Below are positions 6,820 through 15,226 of a stretch of 64,000 nucleotides of DNA, piece after piece. Numbering within the stretch: position 1 is the first letter of the stretch; each line of letters starts with the position of its first letter. The stretch is from positions 1 to 64,000 of IMG/VR virus record IMGVR_UViG_3300025666_000003; one strand, written 5' to 3'. The translations under genes were made by a program, and so were the position numbers. The notes under the pieces were generated by a model, which searched no databases, had not been told where the DNA came from, and worked only from the letters and a program-made list of their open reading frames with translations. This DNA is from a virus.

Positions 6820-6997
6820 TATGGGAAAAATGAAAGAAATATACATGGATATATATTATAGTATGGATGGAAATATTCCACCAGACTATGATTTTCAAAC
6901 TTACATGTTTAATAGATTACAAGAACAATTAGAACAAGAACAATTTGAAGCAGACGTTTCAAAGCTTAAAAAAGATAAGTTAAATGAAAATCAATAA
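6812..6997 (+). CDS. Hypothetical small protein, 61 aa
   Basis: Unrecognised. Acidic/aromatic N-terminal half followed by a Glu/Gln-rich amphipathic helix that could form a coiled coil (EQLEQEQFEADVSKL). ATG 6812 overlaps the end of the DnaA-like gene; a second in-frame ATG at 6821, just past that stop, is an equally plausible start. Probably co-translated with the DNA-binding protein. Confidence 0.6.
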   Translation: MNSMGKMKEIYMDIYYSMDGNIPPDYDFQTYMFNRLQEQLEQEQFEADVSKLKKDKLNENQ

Positions 6998-7035
6998 ATT
7001 TATTAGTATAATAAAAATTAAATAAACTTAAAATT

Positions 7036-7239
7036 ATGTTTTTTGACCCAAATAGAAGTAAGTTAAGTTATATTAGAAGAAACACTGTATATCTTAGAGT
7101 GTTGTTTGTTACAGTATTATCAGTTATGATTATTGGTGCAATTGCATTAAATCAAAATGAAAAAAGAATGCTTAAAATGGAAAAAGAATTAATTGAGCTT
7201 AACGAAATTGTAAAAGAAGGTTGGTTTGAAGTTATTTAA
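7036..7239 (+). CDS. Small single-pass membrane protein, 67 aa
   Basis: A basic, polar N-terminus (residues 1-20) is followed by one hydrophobic segment (about 22-40, VLFVTVLSVMIIGAIAL) and a charged helical C-terminus (about 43-60) with coiled-coil character. By the positive-inside rule the N-terminus would be cytoplasmic and the helix periplasmic. The layout fits small phage inner-membrane proteins (holin-like, Rz-like or exclusion proteins), but nothing decides between these. It converges on the next gene with a 4-base overlap, so it is the last gene of the left rightward block. Confidence 0.65.
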   Translation: MFFDPNRSKLSYIRRNTVYLRVLFVTVLSVMIIGAIALNQNEKRMLKMEKELIELNEIVKEGWFEVI

Positions 7240-8381
7240 CTTAACCACATAATTTTAGTATTAATATCTGATGCATCTTCTTCTACTAGTTCAAAAAGAC
7301 AAGCTGCTCTACCATCTGAAAAGTTATCCATTATCCAATCTGAAACACCAAAAACCGAGCCTATATTAAAATATGACATTTTATGTCTAGAACAATCTAG
7401 ATCTGTCATATGAAGATCACCCTTTCTTACATGTATTTCATGGTTAGCTATTTTTCTATCTTTAACGTAGTCCATTATAAAAGATTCTACTTCTGCATTT
7501 ATTTTAATAGGAAAACCTTTAAATCGGTTTTTCTTGTCTTTACCATGTGTGATTACAAAAGCTTTATCATAAACTACATAATGTCCAAGAAATTCTTCCT
7601 GATTAATAAAGTTAACTTCAGGCCATGCTATCGTAGCATACTGTTGTAAGCCAAAACAAGCATGCCAACCAAAATCACCTGCATGATTATCATTAGTAAC
7701 ATTAAATATTGTTACTTTGTTAGCTACATTAGCTTTAATTAGAGTTTCATAAAACCATTTGTGTGTAAAGAAATGTACCCTAGCTGCTTCCTTATTAGAG
7801 AGGTTCTGAGGTAAGGTATGACCACCTCGTGTAGTAAAACCATTAAAACCATCTAAAGAGTCTCCTAGATCAGCTAATACAAGCTCATCTAGTTTACCAT
7901 AGGTATGGAAATAGTCCATAACCTTTTCATAGATGGCAACCATTCTTTTATGAAAAATATGTTCATCGTATTTTCTTTTATAAAGAGCATCTGAAGGAAT
8001 AGCTGCACCAATATGTTTATCAGCAGACCACACAATCAGTGTTCTATTCTTTTCTAACTTATCTGATTCTAAATAAATAGGATCCAGATGACCAATATCT
8101 TTTATTATGTCAACCCAATCTTCCTTAGTTAATGGATCTGGATCAATGTCTGCGTTAGTGAAACTTTCACACCATTCTTTTCCATTATACCATCTTGATT
8201 TTAAAACTAAGTTTTCTGATTGGGTTTTTTCTTTTGGATAAGATACTTCTTTTCGTACTATTTGCAGTGCTTTTTTACATCTAGTAACATCTGCCTCTAA
8301 GTGTTGAGCTAATTTACCAGGACCCCATTTAAGGTAACCTGGTTTAGTTCTTAACAAATCTTCGATCTGATTAATTGTCAT
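7236..8381 (-). CDS. HTH-metallophosphoesterase (calcineurin-like)
   Basis: The N-terminal about 45 residues form a helix-turn-helix-like unit (GPGKLAQHL...CKKALQIVRK). From about residue 115 the calcineurin-like phosphoesterase motifs appear in order: SADKH (D121, H123), LGDSLDG, NDNHAG, THGK and KGDLHM. These ligands bind two metal ions and hydrolyse phosphoesters; family members include nucleases (SbcD/Mre11 type) and phosphatases. The HTH suggests a DNA-bound enzyme. It is one of only two leftward genes in the rightward half and is read from its own upstream region (8382-8463). It converges on the 67-aa membrane-protein gene. Nuclease activity is inferred, not shown. Confidence 0.85.
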   Translation of the reverse strand: MTINQIEDLLRTKPGYLKWGPGKLAQHLEADVTRCKKALQIVRKEVSYPKEKTQSENLVLKSRWYNGKEWCESFTNADIDPDPLTKEDWVDIIKDIGHLDPIYLESDKLEKNRTLIVWSADKHIGAAIPSDALYKRKYDEHIFHKRMVAIYEKVMDYFHTYGKLDELVLADLGDSLDGFNGFTTRGGHTLPQNLSNKEAARVHFFTHKWFYETLIKANVANKVTIFNVTNDNHAGDFGWHACFGLQQYATIAWPEVNFINQEEFLGHYVVYDKAFVITHGKDKKNRFKGFPIKINAEVESFIMDYVKDRKIANHEIHVRKGDLHMTDLDCSRHKMSYFNIGSVFGVSDWIMDNFSDGRAACLFELVEEDASDINTKIMWLS

Positions 8382-8405
8382 AAGCCAAGAAATTTTATAT
8401 GTTTG
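8375..8405 (+). promoter_or_regulatory. Possible Bacteroidota-type promoter
   Basis: TATGTTTG at 8398-8405 fits the Bacteroidota -7 consensus TAnnTTTG, and a TTG lies 20 bases upstream (8375-8377), where the -33 element is expected. It would drive the rightward gene at 8464 by host RNA polymerase. The region is AT-rich, so chance matches are possible. Confidence 0.35.
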
Positions 8406-8463
8406 CAGCCTGAAAAAGGCTAAGCATTAATATTTATATATATAATATACTAAATTTTTACAT

Positions 8464-8826
8464 ATGTTTACATCAAAACTACAAAAGAAGAATGGTAAGC
8501 TTATTTACCAAACAGAAAAAGAAAAGCTTGCATTTAAACTTTTCGTAGATACATTAGAAGAAGGAGATCAAGTTGACTTCTTTATAAATAGATCATCTAA
8601 GGATGCATCATCAGCTCAAATAGCTAAGGTGCACACTTGTATAAGAATATTAGCTGAAGAAGCAGGTTATGCTTTTAATGAAATGAAATTACTTGTAAAA
8701 AAAGAAACAGGATTAAAGTTTGGTGATGAATATAAATCTTTTGCAAAATGTGATAAAGATGAAATAGCAGCTGCTATTCAAACTTGCATACAAATAGGAG
8801 AATTATACAATATTAATCTTGCGTAG
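8464..8826 (+). CDS. Hypothetical protein, 120 aa
   Basis: Unrecognised. Soluble and helical, with an N-terminal beta/charged part (residues 1-45) and two amphipathic helices. A Lys/Gly region (KKETGLKFGDEYKSF) lies between the helices. The layout recalls small phage recombination-associated proteins, but the resemblance is too weak to name one. It is flanked by two leftward genes and lies at the border of the replication module; it converges on the next gene with a 14-base overlap. Confidence 0.7.
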   Translation: MFTSKLQKKNGKLIYQTEKEKLAFKLFVDTLEEGDQVDFFINRSSKDASSAQIAKVHTCIRILAEEAGYAFNEMKLLVKKETGLKFGDEYKSFAKCDKDEIAAAIQTCIQIGELYNINLA

Positions 8827-9127
8827 GAACTACATAACCTTCATCAGTAGGTTCAAGAACTTCTTTATCTTCATAAAGGTTTTCTTTCTTTGCTACTGTT
8901 TCTATCTCAGCAAGCATGCGACTTAAAGTTTGAAAAGCTTGTTCATAAGCATCAAGTTCTGAATATGGTTTTTCCATAACATTCTTGAGAGAAGCTTCTC
9001 TGTTCTTTTCATCATTTGATTTTAACTGAAAAAAAAAGAATAGAGTATTCTTGAGCATTAGATAATATGCTTTATTGACTTTAACGTTAATAATAGCATC
9101 ATTTTTTAGTTCTTTTACTGTTATCAT
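8813..9127 (-). CDS. Hypothetical protein, 104 aa
   Basis: Unrecognised. Starts MITVKELKND; an upstream extension of the frame to 9154 would overlap the divergent UDG gene, so ATG 9127 is preferred. Residues about 15-33 carry a short hydrophobic patch (YYLMLKNTLFFFFQL) within a helical, otherwise acidic protein. The divergent start of the UDG gene is only 18 bases away, leaving no room for two ordinary promoters. Confidence 0.65.
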   Translation of the reverse strand: MITVKELKNDAIINVKVNKAYYLMLKNTLFFFFQLKSNDEKNREASLKNVMEKPYSELDAYEQAFQTLSRMLAEIETVAKKENLYEDKEVLEPTDEGYVVPTQD

Positions 9128-9145
9128 AACACAAATATAATAAAT

Positions 9146-9859
9146 ATGAACCAAACAATTGATATAGAAGAGATAAAAGAAAAATTATATGAACAACTCA
9201 AGCCATCGGGTTGGGGTATTAAACTAAGAAGTTTTATATTTAGTTCTGATTTTGACAATATACTGCTTCAGTTAATAAAACAAACTAAAGAAGGTAAACG
9301 TTTTACACCTAAAATAAAACAATTATTTAGAGCATTTGAAGAATGTCCTTACAGTGAACTTAAAGTAGTTATTGTAAGTCAAGATCCTTATCCTCAATTA
9401 GGTGTAGCAGATGGTATAGCTTTTTCTTGCGGTAACACAAAAGAAGTACAACCTAATTTAAAATATATACAGAATGCTATATTAAATACTGTTTATTCAG
9501 AAGAAGGGTGTGCATTTGATAAAGATTTAAAAAGATTATCTAACCAAGGAATATTACTTCTTAACACAGCTTTGACAACTACTATAAATAGGATAGGTCA
9601 ACATTACATGTTATGGAAACCTTTTTTAGCATATTTATTTGATTTTCTTACCTGGAATAATAATGGATTAGTATATATCTACATGGGAAAGAAAGCTACT
9701 GAATGGCAAACTGCTACTAATGATAATAACTATAAATTGATGTGTTTGCATCCAGCTAGTGCGGCATACAATTCTTCTGAAACTTGGGATTGTAATGATG
9801 TATTTAATAAAACATCAAAGATTATTAAGGATAATTATAACTTTGAAATAAATTGGTAA
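9146..9859 (+). CDS. ung: Uracil-DNA glycosylase, family 1-like
   Basis: Removes uracil from DNA by cleaving the N-glycosidic bond. The water-activating loop reads SQDPYP (D80, Y82), the glycine- and serine-rich phosphate-contact loop follows, and LLLNTALTT (about residues 135-143) matches the NT(V/A)LT motif. The leucine loop is HPAS with H202 in place of the usual HPSPLS, so the DNA-intercalation loop is altered. Length (237 aa) is normal for the family. UDG is a standard member of the crAss-like replication set and suggests that the genome is not uracil-substituted. It opens the main rightward replication module. Confidence 0.9.
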   Translation: MNQTIDIEEIKEKLYEQLKPSGWGIKLRSFIFSSDFDNILLQLIKQTKEGKRFTPKIKQLFRAFEECPYSELKVVIVSQDPYPQLGVADGIAFSCGNTKEVQPNLKYIQNAILNTVYSEEGCAFDKDLKRLSNQGILLLNTALTTTINRIGQHYMLWKPFLAYLFDFLTWNNNGLVYIYMGKKATEWQTATNDNNYKLMCLHPASAAYNSSETWDCNDVFNKTSKIIKDNYNFEINW

Positions 9860-9861
9860 TT

Positions 9862-10455
9862 ATGAAAGATGTATTTAATAAACTTCTTAAAAATTCACTT
9901 TCTCCAAATACGTATTATGTTCTTTACTGCATTAGTGAAAAAATAGTACCAAACAATGGAGTTAGTAAAGAACTTGAAATTAAAAGATTAAAAAGCGATG
10001 ACTGGTTGACAGAAGATCTTAACATTACAGATAAATCTAATTTTCTTTTAAAAGAAATTGGAGCTTTTTTTAAAAACAGTAAAAAGAAGACTTCTAAAGG
10101 TTTAATGGGTGATGATTTTATGGAAAAAATAGAGGATTATTCAGATATTTTTCCTAAATTTAAACTTCCCAGTGGCAAATATGCAAGATCAAATAAAAAG
10201 AATTTAGAAAACTGTTTTAGATGGTTTTTTGACATTCATGACTATGACTGGCAAACTATTCTTCTAGCAACAGAAAGATATGTTAATGAATTTGAATTGA
10301 ATGGATATAAATATATGAGAACTTCTCAATATTTTGTTAGAAAACAAGGAACTGATAAAGTATATGATTCAGAATTAGCTACATATTGTGATGTAGTTTT
10401 AAATGGTGATGAAGATCACGATTCTTCTAATCACTTTAGTGAAAACGTTATATGA
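9862..10455 (+). CDS. Possible replication-accessory protein upstream of DnaB
   Basis: 197 aa. No family recognised with certainty. The N-terminal about 55 residues look like a winged-helix segment (SLSPNTYYVLYCI). A Lys-rich linker follows, and then a helical C-terminal domain with many aromatic residues (FRWFFDIHDYDW). The frame opens at a TTG at 9853, but the ATG at 9862 just after the UDG stop is the likely start. Its end overlaps the helicase start as ATGA, so the two proteins are made together. A helicase-loader or origin-binding role fits this position but is inference. Confidence 0.6.
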   Translation: MKDVFNKLLKNSLSPNTYYVLYCISEKIVPNNGVSKELEIKRLKSDDWLTEDLNITDKSNFLLKEIGAFFKNSKKKTSKGLMGDDFMEKIEDYSDIFPKFKLPSGKYARSNKKNLENCFRWFFDIHDYDWQTILLATERYVNEFELNGYKYMRTSQYFVRKQGTDKVYDSELATYCDVVLNGDEDHDSSNHFSENVI

Positions 10456-11444
10456 CAGAAATCAAAAAATCCAAGAAATGGGTTACACAAAAGAATGGCT
10501 ATTTAGAATCTTTGGAATATCTCCAGGGAAGAATGAATGGTTCTATTTGTAGTATCAGAACACCTTGGCCAAAATTTAATGATGCCCTCACGGATGGGTT
10601 TGAATGGAATACTATAACTGTAATAGGAGGAAGACCAGCAAGTGGTAAAACTCTTATAGCAGAACAAATAATAAGGGAAGCCTTTCCATTAAATCCTACA
10701 GAAAAATTTAGAGTATTACAATTTCAATTGGAAATGCTATCTAGAACCTCTGCTATCAGAGAATACTCTAGTGTCTTAGGAAGAAGTTATAAATACCTCT
10801 GTAGTGCTGAAGTAGAAAAGCTAACAAAGGAAGATCTGAAGAAATGTCATGAACATGCAAAGAAAAGAGTACAGTATCCAATTGATATTGTTGAAAAAGC
10901 TCCTACTATTGAACAGTTCAAAGATATTGTACATGAATATATGTCTGAACATACTGCTGAAAATGGTGAATATACAAAGGTTATAATGACTATTGATCAT
11001 TCACTATTATTTAAACTAGCTCCTACAGAAAGAACTAGAAATGACATGTTAAATAATTTAGGAGAAGCACTTACACATCTTAAAAGAATTTATCCAGTTG
11101 CATTTATTGTATTAAGTCAACTTAATAGAAACATTGATCATCCGGATAGAGCAGAAGATGGAAAGTATTCTAATTATATACTTGAATCTGATATATTTGG
11201 GGCTGATGCTTTATTACAACATGCAGATACAGTTATAGGAATCAATAGACCAGGTAAACAAAAAATAAGATTTTATGGCCCAGATAGATATATAATTGAT
11301 AATGATAGAGTGCTAGTATTGCACTTTCTGAAATGTAGAAATGGTGATACAAGACTTAGCTTTTTTAAAGCTGAATTTGAAAGAATGAGTATTTCAGAAA
11401 TGGATACTCCACCAACACAAGAAAGAAAAATTGGAACCAAATAA
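10452..11444 (+). CDS. dnaB: DnaB-type replicative helicase
   Basis: A RecA-fold SF4 helicase core of 330 aa without the usual DnaB N-terminal primase-binding domain. Walker A is GRPASGKT (residues 60-67). The QLEM segment (about residue 95) is the H1a-type element. Walker B is VIMTIDHS (D182), LSQLNR (about 220) is the H3-type sensor, and the C-terminal FLKCRNGDT matches the arginine-finger/H4 region. It would unwind the fork 5' to 3' as a ring. The ATGA overlap links it to the upstream gene. Primase, SSB-like and polymerase genes follow in the same module. Confidence 0.9.
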   Translation: MTEIKKSKKWVTQKNGYLESLEYLQGRMNGSICSIRTPWPKFNDALTDGFEWNTITVIGGRPASGKTLIAEQIIREAFPLNPTEKFRVLQFQLEMLSRTSAIREYSSVLGRSYKYLCSAEVEKLTKEDLKKCHEHAKKRVQYPIDIVEKAPTIEQFKDIVHEYMSEHTAENGEYTKVIMTIDHSLLFKLAPTERTRNDMLNNLGEALTHLKRIYPVAFIVLSQLNRNIDHPDRAEDGKYSNYILESDIFGADALLQHADTVIGINRPGKQKIRFYGPDRYIIDNDRVLVLHFLKCRNGDTRLSFFKAEFERMSISEMDTPPTQERKIGTK

Positions 11445-11451
11445 ATAAGTT

Positions 11452-11985
11452 ATGAGTTTAAGTACAAATAGTTTTAATAGAAAAGAGAAGACAGCAGAAC
11501 TCATAAAACATCATGCTGATAAAATAAAGGCAAACAATATAGAGAATCCTATATTTATCCCTAAATGTGCATATCAACCACATGGACTAGAGGGATTACA
11601 TTTAGGATTTTTTGATAGTGAGCTGAAAAAAGGTTTAGATATATATACTGAATTTGTTAGTATAGATTTAGAACCTGAAGATGAAGAAAGAAATTTATAT
11701 AAATTACGGGGCAACCCACATTATGAGGAAGAATATGAATCAGCACAACCTATTAAAGTTGGTGGTGGTGTAAGATATTTTGTTCCTGTATCTGAATTAA
11801 TAAAAATTGATTTTCCAGAAAGACAATCATGGCAAGAGGAAGCCGTCTTCCCTAACTTTGATAATATGATGGATCCTGAAAATGATGAACCTTTAGCTAG
11901 AATGACTATTAAAGATTTAGCTGCTATCATGCTAAAGAAGCCTGTTAGTGATAAGAAATGGTTAAATAAAATAATTAAAAAATGA
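11452..11985 (+). CDS. Hypothetical protein, 177 aa
   Basis: Unrecognised. Soluble, mixed alpha/beta, acidic in the middle (LEPEDEERN) and with a GGGVRYFVPVSEL segment (about residues 103-115) that looks like a beta-hairpin. It is wedged between the DnaB helicase and a Sak4-like ATPase and overlaps the latter start by ATGA. A recombination or replication partner role is inferred from that coupling. Confidence 0.75.
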   Translation: MSLSTNSFNRKEKTAELIKHHADKIKANNIENPIFIPKCAYQPHGLEGLHLGFFDSELKKGLDIYTEFVSIDLEPEDEERNLYKLRGNPHYEEEYESAQPIKVGGGVRYFVPVSELIKIDFPERQSWQEEAVFPNFDNMMDPENDEPLARMTIKDLAAIMLKKPVSDKKWLNKIIKK

Positions 11986-12743
11986 GTACATCTGAAATAA
12001 TATTGCCTACTAAAAAAGTAGTTGCAACAATAAGAAATCCTGAAAATTTAGTAATGTTTTCAAAACCTAAAGTAGGAAAAACAAGTTTATTGGCAGAGTT
12101 GCCTAATTGTTTAATTTTAGATCTTGAGCGTGGGTCAAAGTATATTGATGCTATAAAATTAGAAGCTAACTGTATTGATGACATCAAAGCTATAGGGACT
12201 ACAATAAAAGAACAAGGTAATCCTTATAAATTTGTTGCTGTTGATACTATTACAAAGCTAGATGAAATGGTAGTGCCATATGCTGAACAATTATACTCTA
12301 AAAGCCCCATGGGTAAAAATTGGTTTACTCCTAAGACAGGTGGTAAAGCTAAATATGGAACTATAATAGGTATGCCAGAAGGTGCTGGTTATTATTGGAC
12401 AAGATTAGCTTTTACAAAAGTTACTGATTATATATCAACTTGGGCTCCATATACTATATTTGTAGGCCATGTTAAAGATACTATGTTAGAGAAAGAAGGC
12501 ACAAGCTTTTCGTCTCTTGAGTTAGATCTTACTGGAAAGTTAAAAAGAATAGTTGGTGCTCATGCAGATGGGTTGGGTTATTTGTATAGAAAAGGAAATA
12601 AAAATATTCTAAGTTTCAAGACTGCCTCAGATTTATCATGTGGTGCAAGACCTGAACACTTGATGAATAAAGAAATAGTATTGTCAGAAATGATTGAAGG
12701 AAAACTTGTTACCCACTGGGACGAGATTTACATAGATAAATAA
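11982..12743 (+). CDS. Phage RecA-like ATPase (AAA_24/Sak4-like)
   Basis: 253 aa with a RecA-type P-loop SKPKVGKT (residues 27-34, K33), LDLER (about 50) and a Walker B strand FVAVDT (D88). This organisation is that of the phage nucleotide-binding proteins often labelled AAA_24, which include Sak4-type single-strand annealing recombinases. They load on SSB-coated single-stranded DNA and promote annealing. The immediately following SSB-like gene and the downstream RecE-like exonuclease fit a phage recombination set. The assignment to the broader ATPase family is strong; the recombinase function is inferred. Confidence 0.8.
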   Translation: MSTSEIILPTKKVVATIRNPENLVMFSKPKVGKTSLLAELPNCLILDLERGSKYIDAIKLEANCIDDIKAIGTTIKEQGNPYKFVAVDTITKLDEMVVPYAEQLYSKSPMGKNWFTPKTGGKAKYGTIIGMPEGAGYYWTRLAFTKVTDYISTWAPYTIFVGHVKDTMLEKEGTSFSSLELDLTGKLKRIVGAHADGLGYLYRKGNKNILSFKTASDLSCGARPEHLMNKEIVLSEMIEGKLVTHWDEIYIDK

Positions 12744-12764
12744 ATAACAATTAAATAAAAACAA

Positions 12765-13448
12765 ATGGGATTAAGCACAACAGACTTACCACAAGGTGGT
12801 GGATTGCCAAAAACAATTCAACCAGGAAATTACACATTGAAAATAACAAGTGTATATTTAGATGATTTTAAATTTATCCAAGGAGCTAAACATTTTATTA
12901 TGAATGTTGAAACTGAACCAATTGAAGGATTTGAAGGATTTATGATTGATAAAGATGATCCAAGCAAAGGCCAACATAAAGGTCAGATAGGTAGATTAAA
13001 AGCAAGTCAATATGCATTTGCAGATGGTACTACTAAATCTGGAATTAAAATTGAAAGAGATAGATCTTTCTTAATGTTTTTACAAAACTTGTGTAAAGCT
13101 TTAGGAAAAACAGATTGGTTTTCTGCACAAGATAATAAGCATGATACTATTGAAGAATTTGCAGATGCTTTTAATACTGATGCACCATTTGCGGATGTAT
13201 ATTTAGATTGGTGCATAGCTGGGAAAGAATATGAAAGTAAAAGTGGTTACACAAACTATGATTTATGGTTACCTAAGAATTCTAAGAAAGGTTATTCTTA
13301 TGTACAAGTTGATTCTTCTAAATTATTACAATATGATGAGGCTGAGCATCTTAAAAAGATGGAAGTTACTCCTGTTGATGGATTTGGAAGTTCTAATAAT
13401 ACAGATGTTCCAAGTAAAGCAGCATCAGATTTTAGTTTAGACGATTAA
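12765..13448 (+). CDS. Single-stranded DNA-binding protein-like
   Basis: 227 aa. Residues about 15-150 are beta-rich and the C-terminal 30 residues are Gly/Ser/Asn-rich and end in an acidic tip, DFSLDD. A disordered linker with an acidic hydrophobic tip is the hallmark of SSBs, which use it to recruit partners. The first part (PGNYTLKITSVYLDDF) resembles phage SSB-like OB-fold proteins encoded beside Sak4-type ATPases. It would coat single-stranded DNA during replication and annealing. The unit ends at a strong terminator (13465-13495). The fold was not confirmed; the neighbourhood and tail are the main evidence. Confidence 0.65.
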   Translation: MGLSTTDLPQGGGLPKTIQPGNYTLKITSVYLDDFKFIQGAKHFIMNVETEPIEGFEGFMIDKDDPSKGQHKGQIGRLKASQYAFADGTTKSGIKIERDRSFLMFLQNLCKALGKTDWFSAQDNKHDTIEEFADAFNTDAPFADVYLDWCIAGKEYESKSGYTNYDLWLPKNSKKGYSYVQVDSSKLLQYDEAEHLKKMEVTPVDGFGSSNNTDVPSKAASDFSLDD

Positions 13449-13464
13449 TTTAGTTATATTAAGT

Positions 13465-13495
13465 AAGGGGAGTAATTTCTAACTCCCCTTTTTTT
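13465..13495 (+). terminator. Intrinsic terminator after the SSB-like gene
   Basis: AAGGGGAGT (13465-13473) pairs perfectly with ACTCCCCTT (13482-13490), 9 base pairs with an 8-base loop, followed by TTTTT. It separates the DnaB-Sak4-SSB unit from the primase unit. Confidence 0.9.
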
Positions 13496-13514
13496 GGCTT
13501 TAAACTGTAAGTAT

Positions 13515-14501
13515 ATGATTTCTACTAAAAATTTAGTATTTGATATAAGTGATGTCCCAAGAGAATGGGTGTTTGAATATTATCTCACTTTAGGTGAGAA
13601 ACTTACAGGACAAGATGTGAAAATGAGATCTGCTTTTGGAGTAGATAAACTTCCTTCTATGTTTGTATATTATGATGTGGTAAGTTCTAGCTATAAATAT
13701 AAAGACTTTTCTTCAGGATATCAGGGTAATCATCTTGATCTTGTGCAAAAATTACATTCTCTTCCAAATATTGGACACGCAATTGTAAAAGTTATTGATG
13801 ATTATAATGAATATCTTGTTGATCACAAATACAAGAAGCTACCTGATATTAAACCTCATAGTAAATATAGGGTAACTGATTTTCAAATTAGACATTGGAC
13901 AAATATAGATGCTAAATACTGGACACAATTTCATATTACTTCAGAAGCTTTGGAAAAATATAATGTTGCTCCTTTGGAATATTATAAAATGACTAAAGAA
14001 GATGAAAATGGTAAGTCACATACTATAAAAATTAAAACTAATAGCCTTTATGGTTATTTTAGAGATGATGGTATGTTATATAAGATTTATCAACCTAAGA
14101 TTACGGCAAAGAAATTTATTAAAGTTCGTGATTATATTCAAGGTTCTGAACAATTAAAATATGATGTTAAATATCTGATTATAAATTCATCATTAAAAGA
14201 TTTATTAAGTTTTAATAGTTTAAACATAAGTAACATAGAAACTGTAGCTCCGGATAGTGAAAATACTACACTACCTAAAATAATGATAAATGAATACAAA
14301 GAAAAATATAATAAAGTTATTATACTTTTTGATAATGATGAACCAGGTATAAGAGCTATGGAAAAATATAAAAGAGTATTTGACATTACTCCTGTATTAT
14401 TACCACTAGAAAAAGATTTATCAGATTCTGTAAAAAAATATGGCATAGAAAAAGTCCGAGATGTACTTATGCCTTTAATTAAAAAAGCAATATATGATTA
14501 A
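13515..14501 (+). CDS. DnaG-like primase with TOPRIM domain
   Basis: 328 aa from ATG 13515 (the frame opens at TTG 13494 inside the terminator, which is not credible). The TOPRIM core is visible: a strand YLIINSSLKD (residues about 218-227) and IILFDNDEPG (about 270-279), with D273 and D275 as the DxD metal ligands. The usual catalytic Glu of the first TOPRIM strand is replaced in the SSLKD segment, a variation seen in some phage primases. No cysteine cluster for the DnaG zinc domain is visible. It would make RNA primers for lagging-strand synthesis. Its stop overlaps the next start by 8 bases. Confidence 0.8.
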   Translation: MISTKNLVFDISDVPREWVFEYYLTLGEKLTGQDVKMRSAFGVDKLPSMFVYYDVVSSSYKYKDFSSGYQGNHLDLVQKLHSLPNIGHAIVKVIDDYNEYLVDHKYKKLPDIKPHSKYRVTDFQIRHWTNIDAKYWTQFHITSEALEKYNVAPLEYYKMTKEDENGKSHTIKIKTNSLYGYFRDDGMLYKIYQPKITAKKFIKVRDYIQGSEQLKYDVKYLIINSSLKDLLSFNSLNISNIETVAPDSENTTLPKIMINEYKEKYNKVIILFDNDEPGIRAMEKYKRVFDITPVLLPLEKDLSDSVKKYGIEKVRDVLMPLIKKAIYD

Positions 14502-14733
14502 TATTTATTTCATAACTGTTAAACAATATGAGACATCTATAAAAGATGATGGAATTAGTAGAGAAGAGTTGGCACAAGGAAATGAAAAATTCAATCCTAA
14601 AATATTTAAACAATTAGCTAGCCAAGATGGTTTTAAATATTCTCTTACAGAATATGTAGAAAATTATAATCATGGACTGTTAAGTGAAGAAGTAAATCAG
14701 TCTTTTGCGTATATGGCAGTTTTAATAGAATAA
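14494..14733 (+). CDS. Hypothetical protein, 79 aa
   Basis: Unrecognised small soluble protein (MINIYFITVKQYET...). It overlaps the end of the primase gene by 8 bases and is followed one base later by the RuvC-like gene, so it is in the same transcript. Function unknown. Confidence 0.65.
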   Translation: MINIYFITVKQYETSIKDDGISREELAQGNEKFNPKIFKQLASQDGFKYSLTEYVENYNHGLLSEEVNQSFAYMAVLIE

Positions 14734-14734
14734 T

Positions 14735-15226
14735 ATGAGTAAAATTTATGTTGGAATTGATATTGGTCTTGCAGGTGCATTAGCTAGTATTGATAAAAAA
14801 AATGTAAAGGGTCTTAAAATGCCTATGTTAGGTAAAAAAGTGGATCCGCATGATATAATAAAAGAATTAGAATTATTAAAGCCAGATCATGTAGTATTTG
14901 AAAAACTTGGTGTAATCTTTGGAACCAGTAAAGCAACAGCTTTCTCCATGGGTGAACAGAGTGGAATCATACAAACTGCATGTATTTGTCTTGGAGTACC
15001 TTACACAATTGTACCTGCTAAAGAATGGCAAAAAGCCATGTATACAGGAGTACCTGAAACAAAAAAATCTAATGGAAAACGGGATACTAAAGCTATGGCA
15101 CTGATTGCATGTAAGAGAATCTTCCCAAATTTAGAGTTAACACTGTCTGAAAGAGCTAAAGTAGCTCATGATGGATATGTAGATGCTATTTTAATGGCTG
15201 AGTGGGCTCGTAGAAAAAACTTATAA
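14735..15226 (+). CDS. RuvC-like Holliday junction resolvase
   Basis: 163 aa, the size of RuvC. The RNase H-fold acidic residues are in place: GIDIGLAG (D9), VFEK (E56) and HDGYVDAILMAEW (D146, D150). The KAMAL segment (about residue 122) matches the helix before the C-terminal acids. RuvC-type enzymes cut four-way junctions in pairs. In phages they resolve replication and recombination intermediates before packaging. The gene starts after a one-base gap and its TAATG overlaps the next start. Confidence 0.87.
   Translation: MSKIYVGIDIGLAGALASIDKKNVKGLKMPMLGKKVDPHDIIKELELLKPDHVVFEKLGVIFGTSKATAFSMGEQSGIIQTACICLGVPYTIVPAKEWQKAMYTGVPETKKSNGKRDTKAMALIACKRIFPNLELTLSERAKVAHDGYVDAILMAEWARRKNL

Noticed and set aside
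9128-9154. Longer N-terminus for the leftward 104-aa protein
   Set aside because: It would overlap the divergent UDG start and adds a hydrophobic, non-conserved-looking peptide; ATG 9127 is better placed.
13231-13440. A 69-codon rightward ORF overlapping the SSB-like gene in another frame
   Set aside because: Composition is that of an out-of-frame shadow, and the SSB-like frame with its acidic tail is clearly the coding one.
13494-13514. TTG start for the primase
   Set aside because: It would place the start inside the T-tract of the preceding terminator; ATG 13515 is the first credible start.
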